Shown here: piece after piece, positions 44,322 to 58,100 of the stretch | Position numbering within the stretch: position 1 is the first letter of the stretch | Layout of the letters: each line of letters opens with the position of its first letter | Assembly (NCBI GenBank): GCA_025200525.1 | Contig: CM045762.1 | Coordinates: 27,253,600-27,317,599 of the forward strand | Source: Camellia lanceoleosa | Taxonomy: Eukaryota; Streptophyta; Magnoliopsida; Ericales; Theaceae | Direction: 5' to 3' | DNA length: 64,000 nucleotides | Notes under the pieces: generated by a model | Databases searched by the model: none | The model's input: the letters and a program-made list of their open reading frames with translations, nothing else | Told to the model about the DNA's origin: nothing | Position numbers and translations under genes: made by a program

Positions 44322-44886
44322 ATAAACAAGGTGTGTGCCAAGTTCAGGAAAAAAACCTTGGAACATCGTGAGTTGATGGTGACGATCTTCATAGGGCATC
44401 ACTCTTGGTAAGCACTATTAGACCCCAGGAGAGAAACTTTCTAAAGCTGTTGATGACTCATCTGATTCAGTGCATAGTTTGGAAGCTCAGCCATTTGCTG
44501 ATCCGATACCTGCAGGAGTACAGGACGTGGATTCAGATTCTTCACTGAAGCATGTTCCGATTGAAAAGGGAAAAATGAGAAAAATGCCATCAATAAGTGT
44601 TTCAAAGTCGAAGAAGGCAACCAGTGGAGCGTCAGTTATTGCGGAAAGCACGAACAATCTGACAGATGTGGTGCGTACGAAGAATCAGCAGGTTACGGTG
44701 AGGCACCTCACAGGCAACGAATCGTTGTACACTATTTCGGAGTGCATGCATCGCCTGTCGAGTATTTCATCCTTGATTGGTACGCCGTTATTCCACTTCG
44801 CCTCGACACTTATGGATAACGTTGATTTAAGGGAGGTGATGATGTGCCAGCCTGATGACGACCACATCATATGGTGGCTTACATAG
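44322..44886 (+). pseudogene. Harbinger ORF1, exon 2
   Basis: After the acceptor ttctgcag at 44,314-44,321 the frame continues INKVCAKFRKKTLEHRELM, matching the segment that follows the SANT-like domain in this family. A stop and frameshift occur between about 44,400 and 44,460. The rest (44,470-44,886) is a Ser-rich linker and a C-terminal helical domain ending at TAG 44,884-44,886. The splice phase fits exon 1 (24,138) exactly, showing the two pieces are one gene split by 20 kb. Confidence 0.8.
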
Positions 44887-45546
44887 AAGCAGCTCCAGTG
44901 TACTGCGTCGGTGCCTTTTGCAAACCTGTTTGGGGCTCGCCGGATGTGATGTAGCAGTGTTATGAGTGTTAAAGATGCCTGTCCGTCTCTTGCTTTTGAA
45001 AACTTTGACTTATGTTATTGTTGGCACTGTATTAAAACAGGATGGTTGTGTGTGCTTGTTTTTATTCCTTCCTTTTTGTTTTTTTCTTACTTGCTATTTC
45101 TGCAGACAAAACTTTTAGTTAAGTGCATGGGTTGACAGACTGGAAGCATGGTTGTGCATGGTTTTTGGGAAATGAATGGGATGCTTCTGTTTTAATTACA
45201 TGTGTGGCTATTTTTTAGACAGGCAACGACGGTTTTCTTGCTACGTGGAGTATGTCTATATTTTGCAAATTTAACTGTTAGTTTAGTTTGACGTCAACTT
45301 TTGTGGTTGTTACCACCATGGTCCCCCTGTAAAGCAGAAGTTGAACAGGTTTACAATTTGTTCAATTCATATTAGTATGCGTTACTAATGACATTGGTGA
45401 TGGCGTTACTTACATTAAATTTAATGCGGCATTTTTTAATTGCAAACTTCAATATTATTTGACTCAATGAATCACGTGCAAACTGATTGAAAGAATGCCA
45501 CTCTTGTAGGTTTCACATCAACGGTTGCCGATGAATCCTCGATGGA

Positions 45547-47034
45547 ATGAACAACAATGAATTAAGGGAAATGCTTAATCAAATGGCAGTCCAGGTGCAA
45601 CAAGAACACAATTGCACATTTCTACAAGCATGCCAGTATGGGACAGAATGGTACGATAAACACATGGCTAAAACGCCATGTCACACTTCAATACTGACTA
45701 GGAATGCATGGATATCTGAACTATATGTGGGCCATATGGGTCGATTTGAAGAAAATGTTTGCATGCCGAAGGAAGTTTTTGCCGCCTTGTGTGAGACATT
45801 AGTGAATGATTTCGGGTTACAAGTACCATAACGTCCACATGGCTTAGCTGTTGAAGAAAGTTTTGCAATGTTTATCCATGTGTTGAAAGGGAAGCAAAAT
45901 CGGGAAATCTAAGAACGGCTCCAACATTCGGGGAGATCTGTCTCGCACGCATAACGATAACTTCCATGAAAGAGTTCACTGTTGTTCATTGCCGGCCCAC
46001 ATACAGTCAGCATCGTGTACATCTATACGTGCGGTCTAGACGGAAATACCTACCGTTCAAGGTACTACTGAAAACACTATTTACATATAAATAAGGAGTG
46101 TCAGTTAGTTTGTTTTTATTAACTGGACGTGACGTATGGAAAAACCATTACTTGTTACTGCTTACGCAACAAAAGAATTGGGTTGTTTGCAGGATCAGAT
46201 TGGAGCAATAGACGGAACACATGTAAGTGTATGGGTTACATGGCGACGCGCAACATATTTCGGTAGAAATCTTGTCACACGCAAAATATCATGGTCATGT
46301 CGATTTTGACATGTGTTTCATATTCATTTCGTGCGGATGTGAAGGAAGTATGTATGATAGTCGCATCTTCAACGAGATACTAACAAATGACAATGTCTCA
46401 TTTCTACATCCCGACGAAGGTAACACAAGGCCATGAATTCTACATTTATGGGGCTATAAATTTTTCTGAAACAACGTTACTTGAAAATGATTCTAAATGT
46501 TTGTTTTTGGTGTCATATATTGTTGTCCTGTCCGCAGGCAAACATTATCTTGTCGATTCTGGCTATCCAAACCGGATTAGTTACTTAGCACCATTCAGAG
46601 GCAGCCGTTACCACCAATAAGAATTCCGACGTATTCCACGGAACACGACGACAAACACGCCAAGGGAATTATTTGACAAAGTTCACTTGTCGTTACGCAG
46701 TGTGGTGGAACGTGCTTTCGGTGCCTGGAAAAATCGATGGGGGTTTATTCGAGACATGCCTCAGTATGATTTTGCAAATGTGCAAGTTCAGTTAGTAGGT
46801 GCGTTAATAGTATTACATAATTATATACAGCGAAACACAGGTAATCCAACAACTGTTCACTCAATTTGGGACGAGGAAGAGGCTATGACAATAGTAAATG
46901 CCATACCAGAAGTTGAACATGACGATGATGGTTTAATGGTTGGGGATGAGGACCCGCATATGGCATTGGTGCACCTTCACATACGCGACAAATTATGTTA
47001 CATGCGTAACAACGGTACGTTAGGAAATATATAA
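45547..47034 (+). pseudogene. Harbinger ORF2: DDE transposase (DDE_4 / PIF type), decayed
   Basis: Three exons are visible: 45,547-46,061, 46,193-46,419 and 46,538-47,034, each bounded by GT and AG. The first Asp is in AIDGTH (near 46,208), the second in the LVDSGYPN motif (near 46,555), and the Glu in SVVERAFGAWKNRW (near 46,700), so the catalytic triad is still recognisable. The N-terminal exon has stops at about 45,829 and 45,910, exon 2 needs a frameshift, and exon 3 has a stop at 46,618-46,620. The enzyme would cut and paste the element. The C-terminal part (46,687-47,034) is intact with an acidic tail. Confidence 0.88.
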
Positions 47035-47470
47035 TAGTCGACCTAATTTTCGTAGGGTTGTAACATTGGTAACACACTTGAAACAGACTGTATTCAAGTT
47101 ATAATATGTATGTACAAGTAGAATGTGTTTACACGAGAATATACCCCCTTTCTGTTGGTGACGTGCCTAACTTTGAAAAATCGAAAACCACAGGAAAAAG
47201 CCTTTTCGAAAAAGAAAACAAGGTGAAACAAATAAGAAGAAGAAGAAAAAAAAAAGTAATACATAAATTGTCATGTGCGACGTCAATTAAAAACATAAAA
47301 ACACAAGTTCAAAACAATGAAAAAGCAAAACAGATCTCATTTTTTGTCATTAAACACACGTCAATATATGATTTTTCACATCATTTTAAATAAATGACAT
47401 TAAAAAATGTGTTCCCAAAAAAACCAAACAAATTTAAAACAAAGTAAAAAAATAAAAAAATATAAAAATA

Positions 47471-47970
47471 AAAAACATGAATTATCAGTTGCCACATAAT
47501 TTAAAAATAAGTAAAACACATGAAAAATCATTTCTGAAAACAAAAACAAATTAATGTATACAAATTAAAAAACATTACAAAAACGTAAATTTTAAAAAAA
47601 AAGAACGACAAAAATATGCCTCCTAAAAAAAAAAAAAAAACAGAAATTACCATTTGCCATATAATTTAAAAATAAATAAAACACATGAAAACCCATTTTT
47701 CAAATATAAAAACAAACTAATGTGTATAAATTAAAAAATGAAAAAAACGTATATTAAAAAAAAATAACGAGAACAATACGCCTCATTCAAAAATATTTTA
47801 AAAAAAACATAAAAACATAAATTATCATTCGCAACGTAATTTAAAAATAAATAAAACACATGAAAACTCATTTTGGGAAAATAAAAAAAATTATTGTATA
47901 CAAATAAAAATAAAAAAGAAAAAAACATAAATTAAAGAACAAGAACTAATTAATGTATAAAAAAAAATGA
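47471..47970. repeat. A-rich tandem repeat, about 170 bp, three copies
   Basis: The block acataatttaaaaataa.taaaacacatgaaaa..catt recurs at about 47,490, 47,660 and 47,830. Each copy is followed by a gtataaatta-like run and, in two copies, aacg..aa.atacgcct. The region is over 80% A/T and noncoding. It lies between the transposase stop and the right end of the Harbinger element, a typical place for subterminal repeats. Confidence 0.7.
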
Positions 47971-48601
47971 CAAAAAAAAGTTTTTTTTTTAAAAAAAAAA
48001 AACATAAAAAAAGGCCAAATCCAAACCCAACAAGAAAAAAAAAGAAAAAAAAAACAACCATCCTCATGTCCAATTACACAACTGACGTGGAGGACCATCA
48101 ATTTATTTGGGTGTTGACATGTAAAGCACATGTCAAGGGTAGTTTGGTAATTTATCATGAAGACACTTCACCAAAAAGTCAAAAAATTAAAAAGTTTTTC
48201 TCAAATCAAACTTTTTAACCTCAGGCTAAAATAATTAAAAAAGTTAAAAAGTCAAAAAATCAACCTATCCCCTCAACGGAGGCTAAAATTGCCAACTTTC
48301 CCAACAGGATCATAAAGTGTGGGTTGGGGATATATTAAGGACCGTATTTATATAATTTTAATAATTAAATGACTGAACATTACAGGTTTATAATTGTAGG
48401 GTATAAAGTGATATTCGTTAAAAAACATTTGGCAGCTCTAATTTGAGTTTATTTGAATAGTTTAAATTTGTGCATACCGAATGATCGATACATTACTTGT
48501 TTACCATGATTGTCACCCTTATCTATCGTGATTATCACCTTATCACTGAACGAATGACCAAACAACTGACTCAAATAATATGAGTCTCATACCCATATAA
48601 T

Positions 48602-48842
48602 GGCCATGTTTGGTACAGCTTAATTTCAGTTTATTTCAACTTTTAATTTAATTTAAGTTATTTTGATATATTTGATTTAGATTAACAATACAGCTTTATA
48701 GTTTTTTCAAAAATCAACTTATTCTTTGAGTGTAGGAGAAGTTTAATTTATAAGTCAAAATCAACTTATGTTTATAATTATAAGTTATAAACTATTAAAG
48801 TATAAATTATAAAGATTTTCACAATTCTATCAAACAAGATCA
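48602..48842. mobile_element. MITE-like element upstream of the host gene
   Basis: Ends GGCCATGTTTGGTACAG and, reverse-complemented, GATCTTGTTTGATAG form an imperfect inverted repeat around 240 bp of AT-rich noncoding DNA with internal taagtt/aactta inversions. No clear target duplication. Confidence 0.45.
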
Positions 48843-49178
48843 ATACATTAATTTAATAACTTTTTGAAATGTCTAACATTCCTCAACCTCAAATTCAAAC
48901 ATTGTTGTATTCGTTAATAATACTTTAGGAATCTGTAAGGTATGGTAAGGCGAAATGTGGGTGTTTGGTTTCAGGAGTTTGCTACACGGAAAATAGTCAC
49001 AATCCAGGACAAACTAAACCACTCGCATTCCTTTTTTTTTTTTTTTTGAACGAACCACTCGCATTCGAAAACCCTCCCAGAACAAAGACGAGAGAGCGCC
49101 TTATCCCTCCCAGCCCCCGCTCTCATTCTCACTCTCACTCTCCCTCTCCCTCTCCCTCTCTCTACAACTTCATCCATC
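48843..49178 (+). promoter_or_regulatory. Promoter and 5' leader of the host gene
   Basis: Noncoding stretch before the ATG at 49,179. A T run lies at about 49,032-49,046, and a CT-rich leader (ctcactctccctctccctctc region, 49,115-49,165) runs to within 15 bases of the start codon, as in many plant housekeeping genes. No clear TATA box. Confidence 0.5.
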
Positions 49179-52100
49179 ATGTCTAGAGGACCAGACCGTC
49201 TTCTGAGGAACTTGAAGCAATTCACAGACCTTCAATACAAGAACTTCACTCGTCAATATGGCCAACAATTGATAGATATCTTGGAATTCCCAATAAAGCT
49301 CGTTCTCTCTCCTTTCACGATTGCCTTCGACATTGCTGGCTCAGCTCCACGTGGGTTCGGCGTCCCTGAGTTCATCTCCAAGCTCTCATATTCTGCAATC
49401 TTTGTAAGTTCTTTCTCTCATATTCTGCAATTTTTGAAGGAGCTTGTATATTTTTCTCACTGACACATGTTATTTGACAAGTGGGTTAGGCACATGTTTG
49501 TTCAATTGTTAGTGGGTTAATACGAATTTTGATTATATTGTTTTTTAATTTTTTTTTGTTGGATTATAAGTGATACTTGTTAATTGATCGAAATGGGTCT
49601 CCAGGTGTTTGATTGTTTGTTTCTGAGAACTTTGGGTGAGTTGCAAAGCGGTTGTTTAAATGGTAATTTGAGTGATACTTGCTGATTTGCTAAAGTGGGT
49701 TGGAAAGTGTTTATTAATTTGTATCAGCAGATGTTCTCGCATTTCAGTTTGTTATTTGCTGAAATGAGAGCACTGCGCTTTTGTATGTTGCCACCTGCTT
49801 AAGTATGCTAACTGAAAATGAATCTGATTAGAATTTGAGTTTTAATTAATCGGATGGTCTCCTTTATATTGGGAAATACTGCAATTTCTGCATCCCCTCT
49901 CTCCCGCTGTCGTCTATCCAACCCTTGCTTCTGCCCCCTTCTGTTGATTTAGATATATGTCTTGAAGGAAAAGTCTATTCATACATAAAATTCATACAAA
50001 AAAACTCCCCAAGAATAATGTAGCAATGCCATTATTGTAAATAAATTCATCTTCATGGGTGTTTGTTTTAAAGTGAAATGTGCACATTGAGCCTCATCAT
50101 TATGTATGAAAATTCGGTATGAATTTTTTGTTTGTATATGATTACTCTATCTTGAATATTGTTTTGCTTAGTTCAATGTCAATGTAAAATCTCACTTTTA
50201 GTATCAAATCTTGTGAATTTCATAACACAGGGTATTCTTATACCATAAAAGGTTTAATAGCCTTACAAAAAACTGTCATGTTGTTGTTGAAGTGGATGAT
50301 ATTTTTCTTTTATGGGTTATCTGCAGGTTGTGGCTACTCTTGGGACTTATGATATTGCATTAGAGCTCGGTAAAAAGGTGTTATGTCAGAGGTGCTTACC
50401 AATATTCGTAGAAATTTGAACAGTTCTTAGCATGTTTTGTTCTTCTTTTAGCCTATCTCAGGCCCTCAACATATGTATGATTTCTATTTTTGATACCGTC
50501 TGGTTGATATGTAATGGCCATTATGGAAAACATAACCGGGCTCTTGTGCCTCTATGTTTGATGTGGATGATTTGGAGCGTAATTGGCAGATTTTTCAGGA
50601 GGTGGATGAACCTATGGCTTGTATGAAGGATAGGCTTTTGGTGATTTTGTATAGTTGGGTTTTAGGAAAAGTGTTTGTGGATTTGTTTCTTTGTGTGGAT
50701 TTCATAGATACTCTTCATCTTTAGGGGTCGAATCTTTTTTCTTGTTGATTCTTTTCCTTTGTATTTGTTAGCATCGTCTTGATGCTTTTCATTGATATCA
50801 TTGACTTTTATTTTTCAATATATATATATATATAACTGGGTTACCTTGATATCTTGAAGTTTGTTTAGCATGTTGCCTTGGCTGTATTGTGCACGATGCA
50901 CTTATGCGATAATATGACTTCATTTTACCAGTTAGAGTGAGTAGGATTGTAAGGTTTCTTTCATGTATGATAAGAATAACAAACTATATATATATATATT
51001 ATTTTTCAAAGACAATCCAGGCTGCCTTGTCATATAACCTCAACTAATTTAAGATTTATTATGCAGTTATTTAATTTTCTCTGAAAGAATGTTGATAATT
51101 ATAGAAGTCAAATTTGTATTCCCTTGGTAGTAATGCAAGGTATGTATTTTGTAACTGCAGAGATTGTAGGACCTGCAATGGATGGCAGGCATTGCAGTGT
51201 ACTACGTGCAAAGGCTTGGGCAAGGTGCAGTACCAAGTGAAAAATTATACCTTGAAAAGGTATATTCTGTCTCCACCCTTTATTTTAAAATTTTTTTTTA
51301 TGGTGGCAATACATGTAGGCTTTTCTATTTCTTTTTCTTTTTCTTCATGATAATGTTTACAAGCTTAATATGCTAGAATGCATAGAGAGAAAGGTCTGGA
51401 GTGATCCAGACACATTTAGGGTTCAAAGATATGTTTATTTGCAGAAAAAATTCTTATTATTATGCTACAAATCCTTAGAGTGTGAGCTACCAAGGTTGTA
51501 AATGCAGGCCAAGTAGCAGACTTTGGCAATTCTCTATAGCATGGGAATTTTCAATATTTTCATGAAATTTCATTTAGTTCATCCATTTCTGACTGATAGT
51601 AAAGTAAATCTCTTAATTCTAGTTTCTGGCATATCGAACATGGGGCCTCCCTGGGTGTTGGTCTCGTGGTGTGTCTGTACATCCTTCAATATTATTAGCA
51701 ATACTCAGAAAGTAACTTCAATCAATTCAATAAAGTGTGAGATCAAATTGCTATGGTCTTCGTAGGTAATTATATCTGTCCATATCAAGTTGATTCTATC
51801 TGTATCCAGTTGAATTGCCATTTATTTACACACTCCACTACATAATAATGTGGAAATAACAAGGAATGTTCATGCCGGTAAAGCTAAGGCCTCAAACCTA
51901 ACTCTTATTGTAGCGTTATGATTTCTCTACTAGAAAAAATGTAGGTTAGGCCTTCAGATAAGAAAATTGTGTACTCTGGCGAACAACCAATGTCTTTATG
52001 CCCATCAAAAGGACCTCAAGATGCTATCCAAAAGAAATGAGACGAAAAAATTCGAAATAACACATCTACATAAAAGGGCACCATGTGGGAATACATTAGT

Positions 52101-55100
52101 TTCTTATCATGCAAAGGAATTATTTCTTGGCAACCTACACAACTTATAACAATGCTTGTGTTGTATATCACCAGGTTGATCGATTTGTATATACATTGAT
52201 AAGAAAGGAAGATCAGGATCTTTACAAAAGTATTATGAAGTTTTTGTCTCAAGACATATTTAGCCTAAGTAATCTATCTTTTTTATCTTGTGTATTTTAC
52301 TTCTTTGACATCTTAATGATTTCCCCTTTGTTTTGCAAAAAGCTGCTCAATAGAACTAAAGTCTCATCTTGGGTGTTGGCTGAAATGACAGTAGTCACAA
52401 TGAACCTTGAATATTTTTGATGATCTCTATATATTTCTAAACTTGAAGGATAACAAAAGTAGTATCAAAATGTAGTTTTAAGGACTTACGGGGGACTAGG
52501 AAGAAATTAATGAATAATGACAATGTTAGAAACCATATAGAATGCTTGGAAAAAATTATAATTAAAATTAAACTGTTATTTAGAACCTTAAGGAATGGTT
52601 TGGCCCAACAGTAAAGACGTGCCATTACTGTCTTACTCCAGACCCCACTTTAGCGGGAGCCTCGTGTATTGGATAACCTTTTTATTTATTTATTAATGCT
52701 GGTGGATTCAAGTTAGCTGTGTGTTTCACAACTTCCGATCCTTAATCTGTCATTGGTCCCCATCATCATCATAATCATCATCATCAGGTAGCATATCTAA
52801 TCCATGTAAATGTGGTCTAGACTTTCCTTCAGTCTGGATTTTCTCACTTCTGTAGAATTCACAAAGTTACCAATGAGTTAGCTGCAATTTTTTTTGGTGA
52901 TTTCTTTACAGAACAACAGGTTTGCACGTGACATGGTTTGAGCATTAAAGTTGTTATGGTGTCATTTTGAGTCACAAATTGTTGTTCTTAACATCTTGTT
53001 TATATCGAGGTATATATATATCTAATATAAGAACATGGACACATTGGAGGCACTCTCGAGATGCTCTTGCTTCTGATTTCACTCTACCCCACTAAATATT
53101 TTTTTTCCACCCAAGCCTCATCCTAACCATATTGATATAATCGTTCATCCTAATTTGTCATATATCCTCCTCCAGTGGAGAGAAGGCAACAGCTGAGAGT
53201 GTTGCAGATGCCATTTCTGAGAACCGAGCCGAGTTGGTGCACCTTCCTTCCACCATGGATCTTCATGTGCCACTGCCATCCAAAGACTGCCCAAGTTGTG
53301 ATGGATCGGTAAGAGCTATTCTGGAATCATTGAAGCACATAAAATTAAATTCTATATTTTCCCAACCCTCACAGTAATAGTTATTGGTGCTTCATTATGA
53401 ACACTGTTGAAACATTCCGCACATTGAAATAGTTTTTATTTTTTATGACAATCTATTGTAGTGGGTGAACGGCATTAAGTTCCCAATCTTATAGTCCTCA
53501 TCTTATCTAGCTTAGATTGCATTTCAATCTTGCTATGTCTTTTGTGTGGATATATCTAAAAGTTGTAGTCACATTAACATTCGTGGTGGTGCTTGACTTT
53601 GTTCATATCTCTTTAATTTATTTTCATATCTATTAACTTCTGCCTTAGACTAACTTGCACATTTTGATGATGTCTGAGTATTAAGTTCGATTTTTGTATT
53701 ATTAATGTTGCAGGGTGTGATGAAATGTACTGAATGCAAAGATAAATTACAAATAAGGATTTCAGCGGATGATGTGAGTCTTTGCTATTTGATTGATTCT
53801 TTAGTTGATTCACTACTTGTGCATTCAAATGTGGCCAACTTGTCTTGACACTAGCACACTATATGAACTTCTTTGCCTTAAGTATGTGAAACTAGTACAC
53901 ATATGAAACTACTACATTGCTTGTTAACTTTGGAACTTAATCACATGGATTTTTTCTCAGTTCCCTTCCTCGTATTGCTTTTATTGATATTTTAACATAT
54001 AAGTAGATTCATAGAGGACTTGAAATGCCTAAATTTTTACGATAGGCACTTTATATGCCCTTCTTTTTGTTCATCTCCTTGTGCACATCTACATTAAAAG
54101 AACAAAGAATGGTTGTTGATGCAATAGTGACCGCTGGGGGCCATGTGTTTCCGTCTCTAGGATTATTCAAATGTTAGGGAAGGAAAAAGGGTAGCCTAAG
54201 ACGATAGTGGAGACTCCGAGTGTGTGCCAGTTATTGCTTGGGAAATGCTGAAGACCTCCCAGGTTGACAGTGGACCATAATTCTTCTCATTCTCCAATCA
54301 AATCAGGAGAGATTGCACATTTGCTATGTTTTTGTCTCACCAATATCAAGAAGATCCACATTTTGCATTGTCATGACCAAACAATCTTGAAACTGGAAGT
54401 TTGGAATAAAAATGCTCTATAGATGAGCAAAGGGGCAAGGTGTGACTTTGGTCCCATAACTTTTTAATCGCGGACAATTAGTTCAGTTTTCAGAGGAACA
54501 TTTCTTTGGTGTATGCTATTTGGAGAATATCCTACTGGTTGATGAGAGATTATAAAGGATTATTAGGTTTTTCTGAATTGTAAGGTCAATTGAAATAAAA
54601 AGGGTAAATTACAAATACACCTTTTGAGATTTGATTAAAATATGAATCGCCCCCTGTGGTTTTGAAAATTATATTCCACCCCTTGAGGTTTCTAATTTCA
54701 TAACAAATTGCTTCTTTTATTAATAAATCATCAAGTCAATTAACAGTTTTTAATAATGTTAAAAATATGTTTTAATTAATAATTTAGGTAATTTTATTAT
54801 TGTATAGGACAGTAATTATGAATTTCATTTTTTAGTTAATTCTGTTAAATAAAAAATTCTAATAAGGGGGTATTTGTAATTTTTCAAACCACAGGAACCA
54901 ATCTGTATTTTAAGCAAACCTCAAGGGATGTATTTGTAATTTACCCAAATAAAAATAAGCAGCTTCGTCAAAATCACTAATCAAAATGGAGTGAGGTAGT
55001 TTAAACCAACCATTGCTGAAGAATATATATGAAATTGTTATGATGATTGATTGGATTCTAGAACAATGATATAGGTATGATTTCATTTGGTTGAGCATTG

Positions 55101-58100
55101 GAGCAACCTTAATTAAAGAGATTGTAAATAAGGGTATAACTGAAAAAATGATGATATGGAGGAATTATAGATTTGGTTTGAAGACATTTATGGATAAGCT
55201 TTGAATGGTTGGCGATTGGAATTCCTCTAATATGTTGTTAATATGTGAATAGTTTATAGTTTTTGTCTTAGTAGCGTAAATCGCCTCGATGGTGACGACT
55301 TTGGGAAAGAAGTGCGATTCAAGGCTTCGAGGAAGAATTGCAGCAGAATGCGAATTTGAGGAGAGGGAATAATCGATGCGAGAATGAAGCACTCTTGAGA
55401 GGGCAAGGAGAGAACCTGGTTGTTGGCTTCGATTCTCTATTCGACAACCGATCTCACGCCTCTTTGACTTCCCTTCAAGCCCTAGTCTTCATCCTCTCTT
55501 CGCCCTAGTCCAGAATGCCCTAGTCTTGAAGCCCTAGTCTCCGATTGTCTTCGCCCTTTCTTCTCACCGTCGATCTCTGCTTGCTTCTCTCTCTTTGTCT
55601 CGCTTTTGCTTGTCTCTCTCAATCTATTCTTTGTTTGCTTCTCTCTCTCTCTCTGTCTTCATATTTGTTCTCTCTCCCTCGTGATTTATTATCACATATA
55701 TAACATATATATATAAAATATAATTTATTATATATAATATAATTTATCATAAACAATATAATTTTTATGTCCAAAATAAAAAATTATTTATTTTATTATA
55801 TGTAATATAATTTTTATTTGTTATTTTTTTAACAGAATTTATTATTTCTTAACTTTTTAACATGTAATAAATAAAATAAATCATCTATTTGTTTAAAAGA
55901 AATCTATTTAAATCATATATAATAAAAAAATCTTAAAAAAATATAAAATAAAACATCTAATTTTTATTTATTATTTATTTTAACATAATTTATTATTTCT
56001 TATTTATTATAATAAATAAAATATAATTAATAAAAATAATACGTAAGCGCTCCTAATCTACTCCTCCAAGTGGCCACATTCCTCCGCCTCCCGCCTCCCG
56101 CTCAGTGCAACTAAGGTTTTTGTACACATGTTTAACTGGTATTGTAATCTTGTCACAAGACACTAGCGACAAGAGCTCTTTTCCAGTCTTGAACTTGGCC
56201 AATGTATGATAAAGATGAAAATCGACATGGTGAATGTGCTTCCTCCAATATGTCAAGTTTGATGCTGACTTTAGGTGTTAATGGTCTGGACACATCTTTT
56301 TATTTTGTTATTTTGTGTGTTTAATTGGTCCAAGTGCAACTTTTGTAATGGCTTTATGTTTAATTTTTTCCTTTTTCATTGTTTTATTATTACAAGCTTT
56401 CATCTTTATGTTATCGTTTCATTTCCTGCAGATTATGGAACCTCCATGGCAAGCCTATAATGTCCTTAGAAAGATGGAGTATCCATATGAGGCCAGTGAC
56501 ACATCTTTTACTCTCCCATCTATTGTTTTATAGCGAGAATATTTGAAATTTTCTTTTGCTGTCTAATTTGAGATTCGGGATGCTATGCAGCTTAATTATT
56601 TCATTTGTCTACTGTTGGTAGAAGGTGCACTGCATGATTCTTGTAATGGAATTCATCTAGAGTTTGAACATTATGCATTGCCCTTCCAATGAAATAGGAA
56701 AATCTGGAGCATACTTATAGTTGTAAGACCGTAACAAAAATCATCAAATGTAATATTCGCTTCTTATGATTCCGCTTGGATGTCTCTTCTTGTTAATATG
56801 TTTAGTCTTGATCTTTGTCTACTGTTTCAGCATATTGTTCACAGCATGAGAGACCCCAGCATTGCTGCATTTTGGTTGATTACTATGCCTGAGATTGTTG
56901 GAGGATTTAACTATGATGATGAAGTCAAGCAGAAAATTTGGTGGCAATACAAGGTTTCTTCGATTTCTTCCTTATTTTCTCAGTTCTTTAGGCATGAATA
57001 TTTATATTGCAATCAGCCTTGCTTTGCTTTGCATGAATATTTATGAATTATAATTGATATCAGTGCCTGGCCTGTTGATTCAAACATCTAGGATTTTGAA
57101 CTGTGTTTTTGATCAAGTATCCATGTTCATCCACACAATTTTTAGAACCATGTTTCTCCAATACTGATTCTGTGTGAAGTTCATCAAAAACTGAAGGGAC
57201 TTATGCGGTCACCAAACCCTGTAGCAAGTACTGCAATTTCTGGAACATTGAAGGTTTAAAGTTGACTTCAGAGCTATTTATCAAAGAAAAAGAAAAAAAG
57301 AAAAAGAAAAAAAAGAAAAAGAAAAAGAAAAAAAAGATGACTTCAGAGTTGCTAGCTATATGCACACTTAAGCTATGTAAACACTTGCTTGAACAAGTAC
57401 ATGTATTGTATGACTTATGCCCCTCATATATTATATTCATCCCAACGGTTAGATATTGGATTTGATGATCACTGCCACTGGTCCTTGATCTTAGATTTTT
57501 TGCCAAGATCTAGGCAGAGAAGGCACAAAGCAGTCAAATAAGAAACTGTTGTGCTCAAACTAGTCAATCAAATTCTGTTTGGGCTCCTCCTATAATGAAC
57601 TGCATGTAAATTTGTGCCAAGTGGCTTGAATTAGAGATCCTAGATTATAACCGATTAATTTGCAAATATCTTAAATGGTCTTGGTGAGAATTTTCAACCC
57701 TACGAGGCATATGACTAAAACCAGAACAATAAGTAAATAAATAAATAAATAATTAGAATACATTTGTTAACATGTTTGGGGTAATGATTTAATACTTTTT
57801 TTTGTCCTTCCCATTTCCCAATTTGCGTTTTCAAAGCTTATTTATTTATTTATAAGCTTAGTTCAAGTGGTCCCATTGTCAAAGATCAGGACATGTCCCT
57901 AGAAATACAGTTTTTACTTTGTGACTGAAAGCATCTTGAGCTAATTGATGGGACACCTTATTTTTCATTTTTGTCTGCTAAACATATTACCATTTACCAC
58001 ACACAAGAAACTGCATACTATGAAATGTTCCTTGAGCCAATAAAATAGCCAATGGAATTTGATTATTCCTCCTTTAGGGTCACTAGTTTTCAAATTTATC

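Larger units (their letters stand above)
21057..48312 (+). mobile_element. PIF/Harbinger transposon, interrupted by two nested LTR elements
   Basis: The plus-strand order is GRF-like ORF, Myb/SANT-like ORF1, DDE transposase ORF2. Candidate ends are GGTGGTGTTTGGGAAG at 21,057 and, reverse-complemented, TGATCCTGTTGGGAAAG ending at 48,312. TAA stands outside both (21,054-21,056 and 48,313-48,315), the 3-bp TWA duplication usual for this superfamily. The two termini match only in part, so the exact ends are tentative, while the superfamily call rests on the two proteins. Without the 20-kb insertion the element would be about 7.2 kb. Its genes contain stops and shifts, so it is inactive. Confidence 0.65.

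Noticed and set aside
47731..48158. Phe/Leu/Tyr-rich minus-strand ORFs suggesting membrane proteins
   Set aside because: Complement of A-rich tandem repeats; composition artefact.
57201..57506. ORFs with poly-Lys or poly-Phe runs in intron 7
   Set aside because: Caused by the (A)nG tract at 57,290-57,340.
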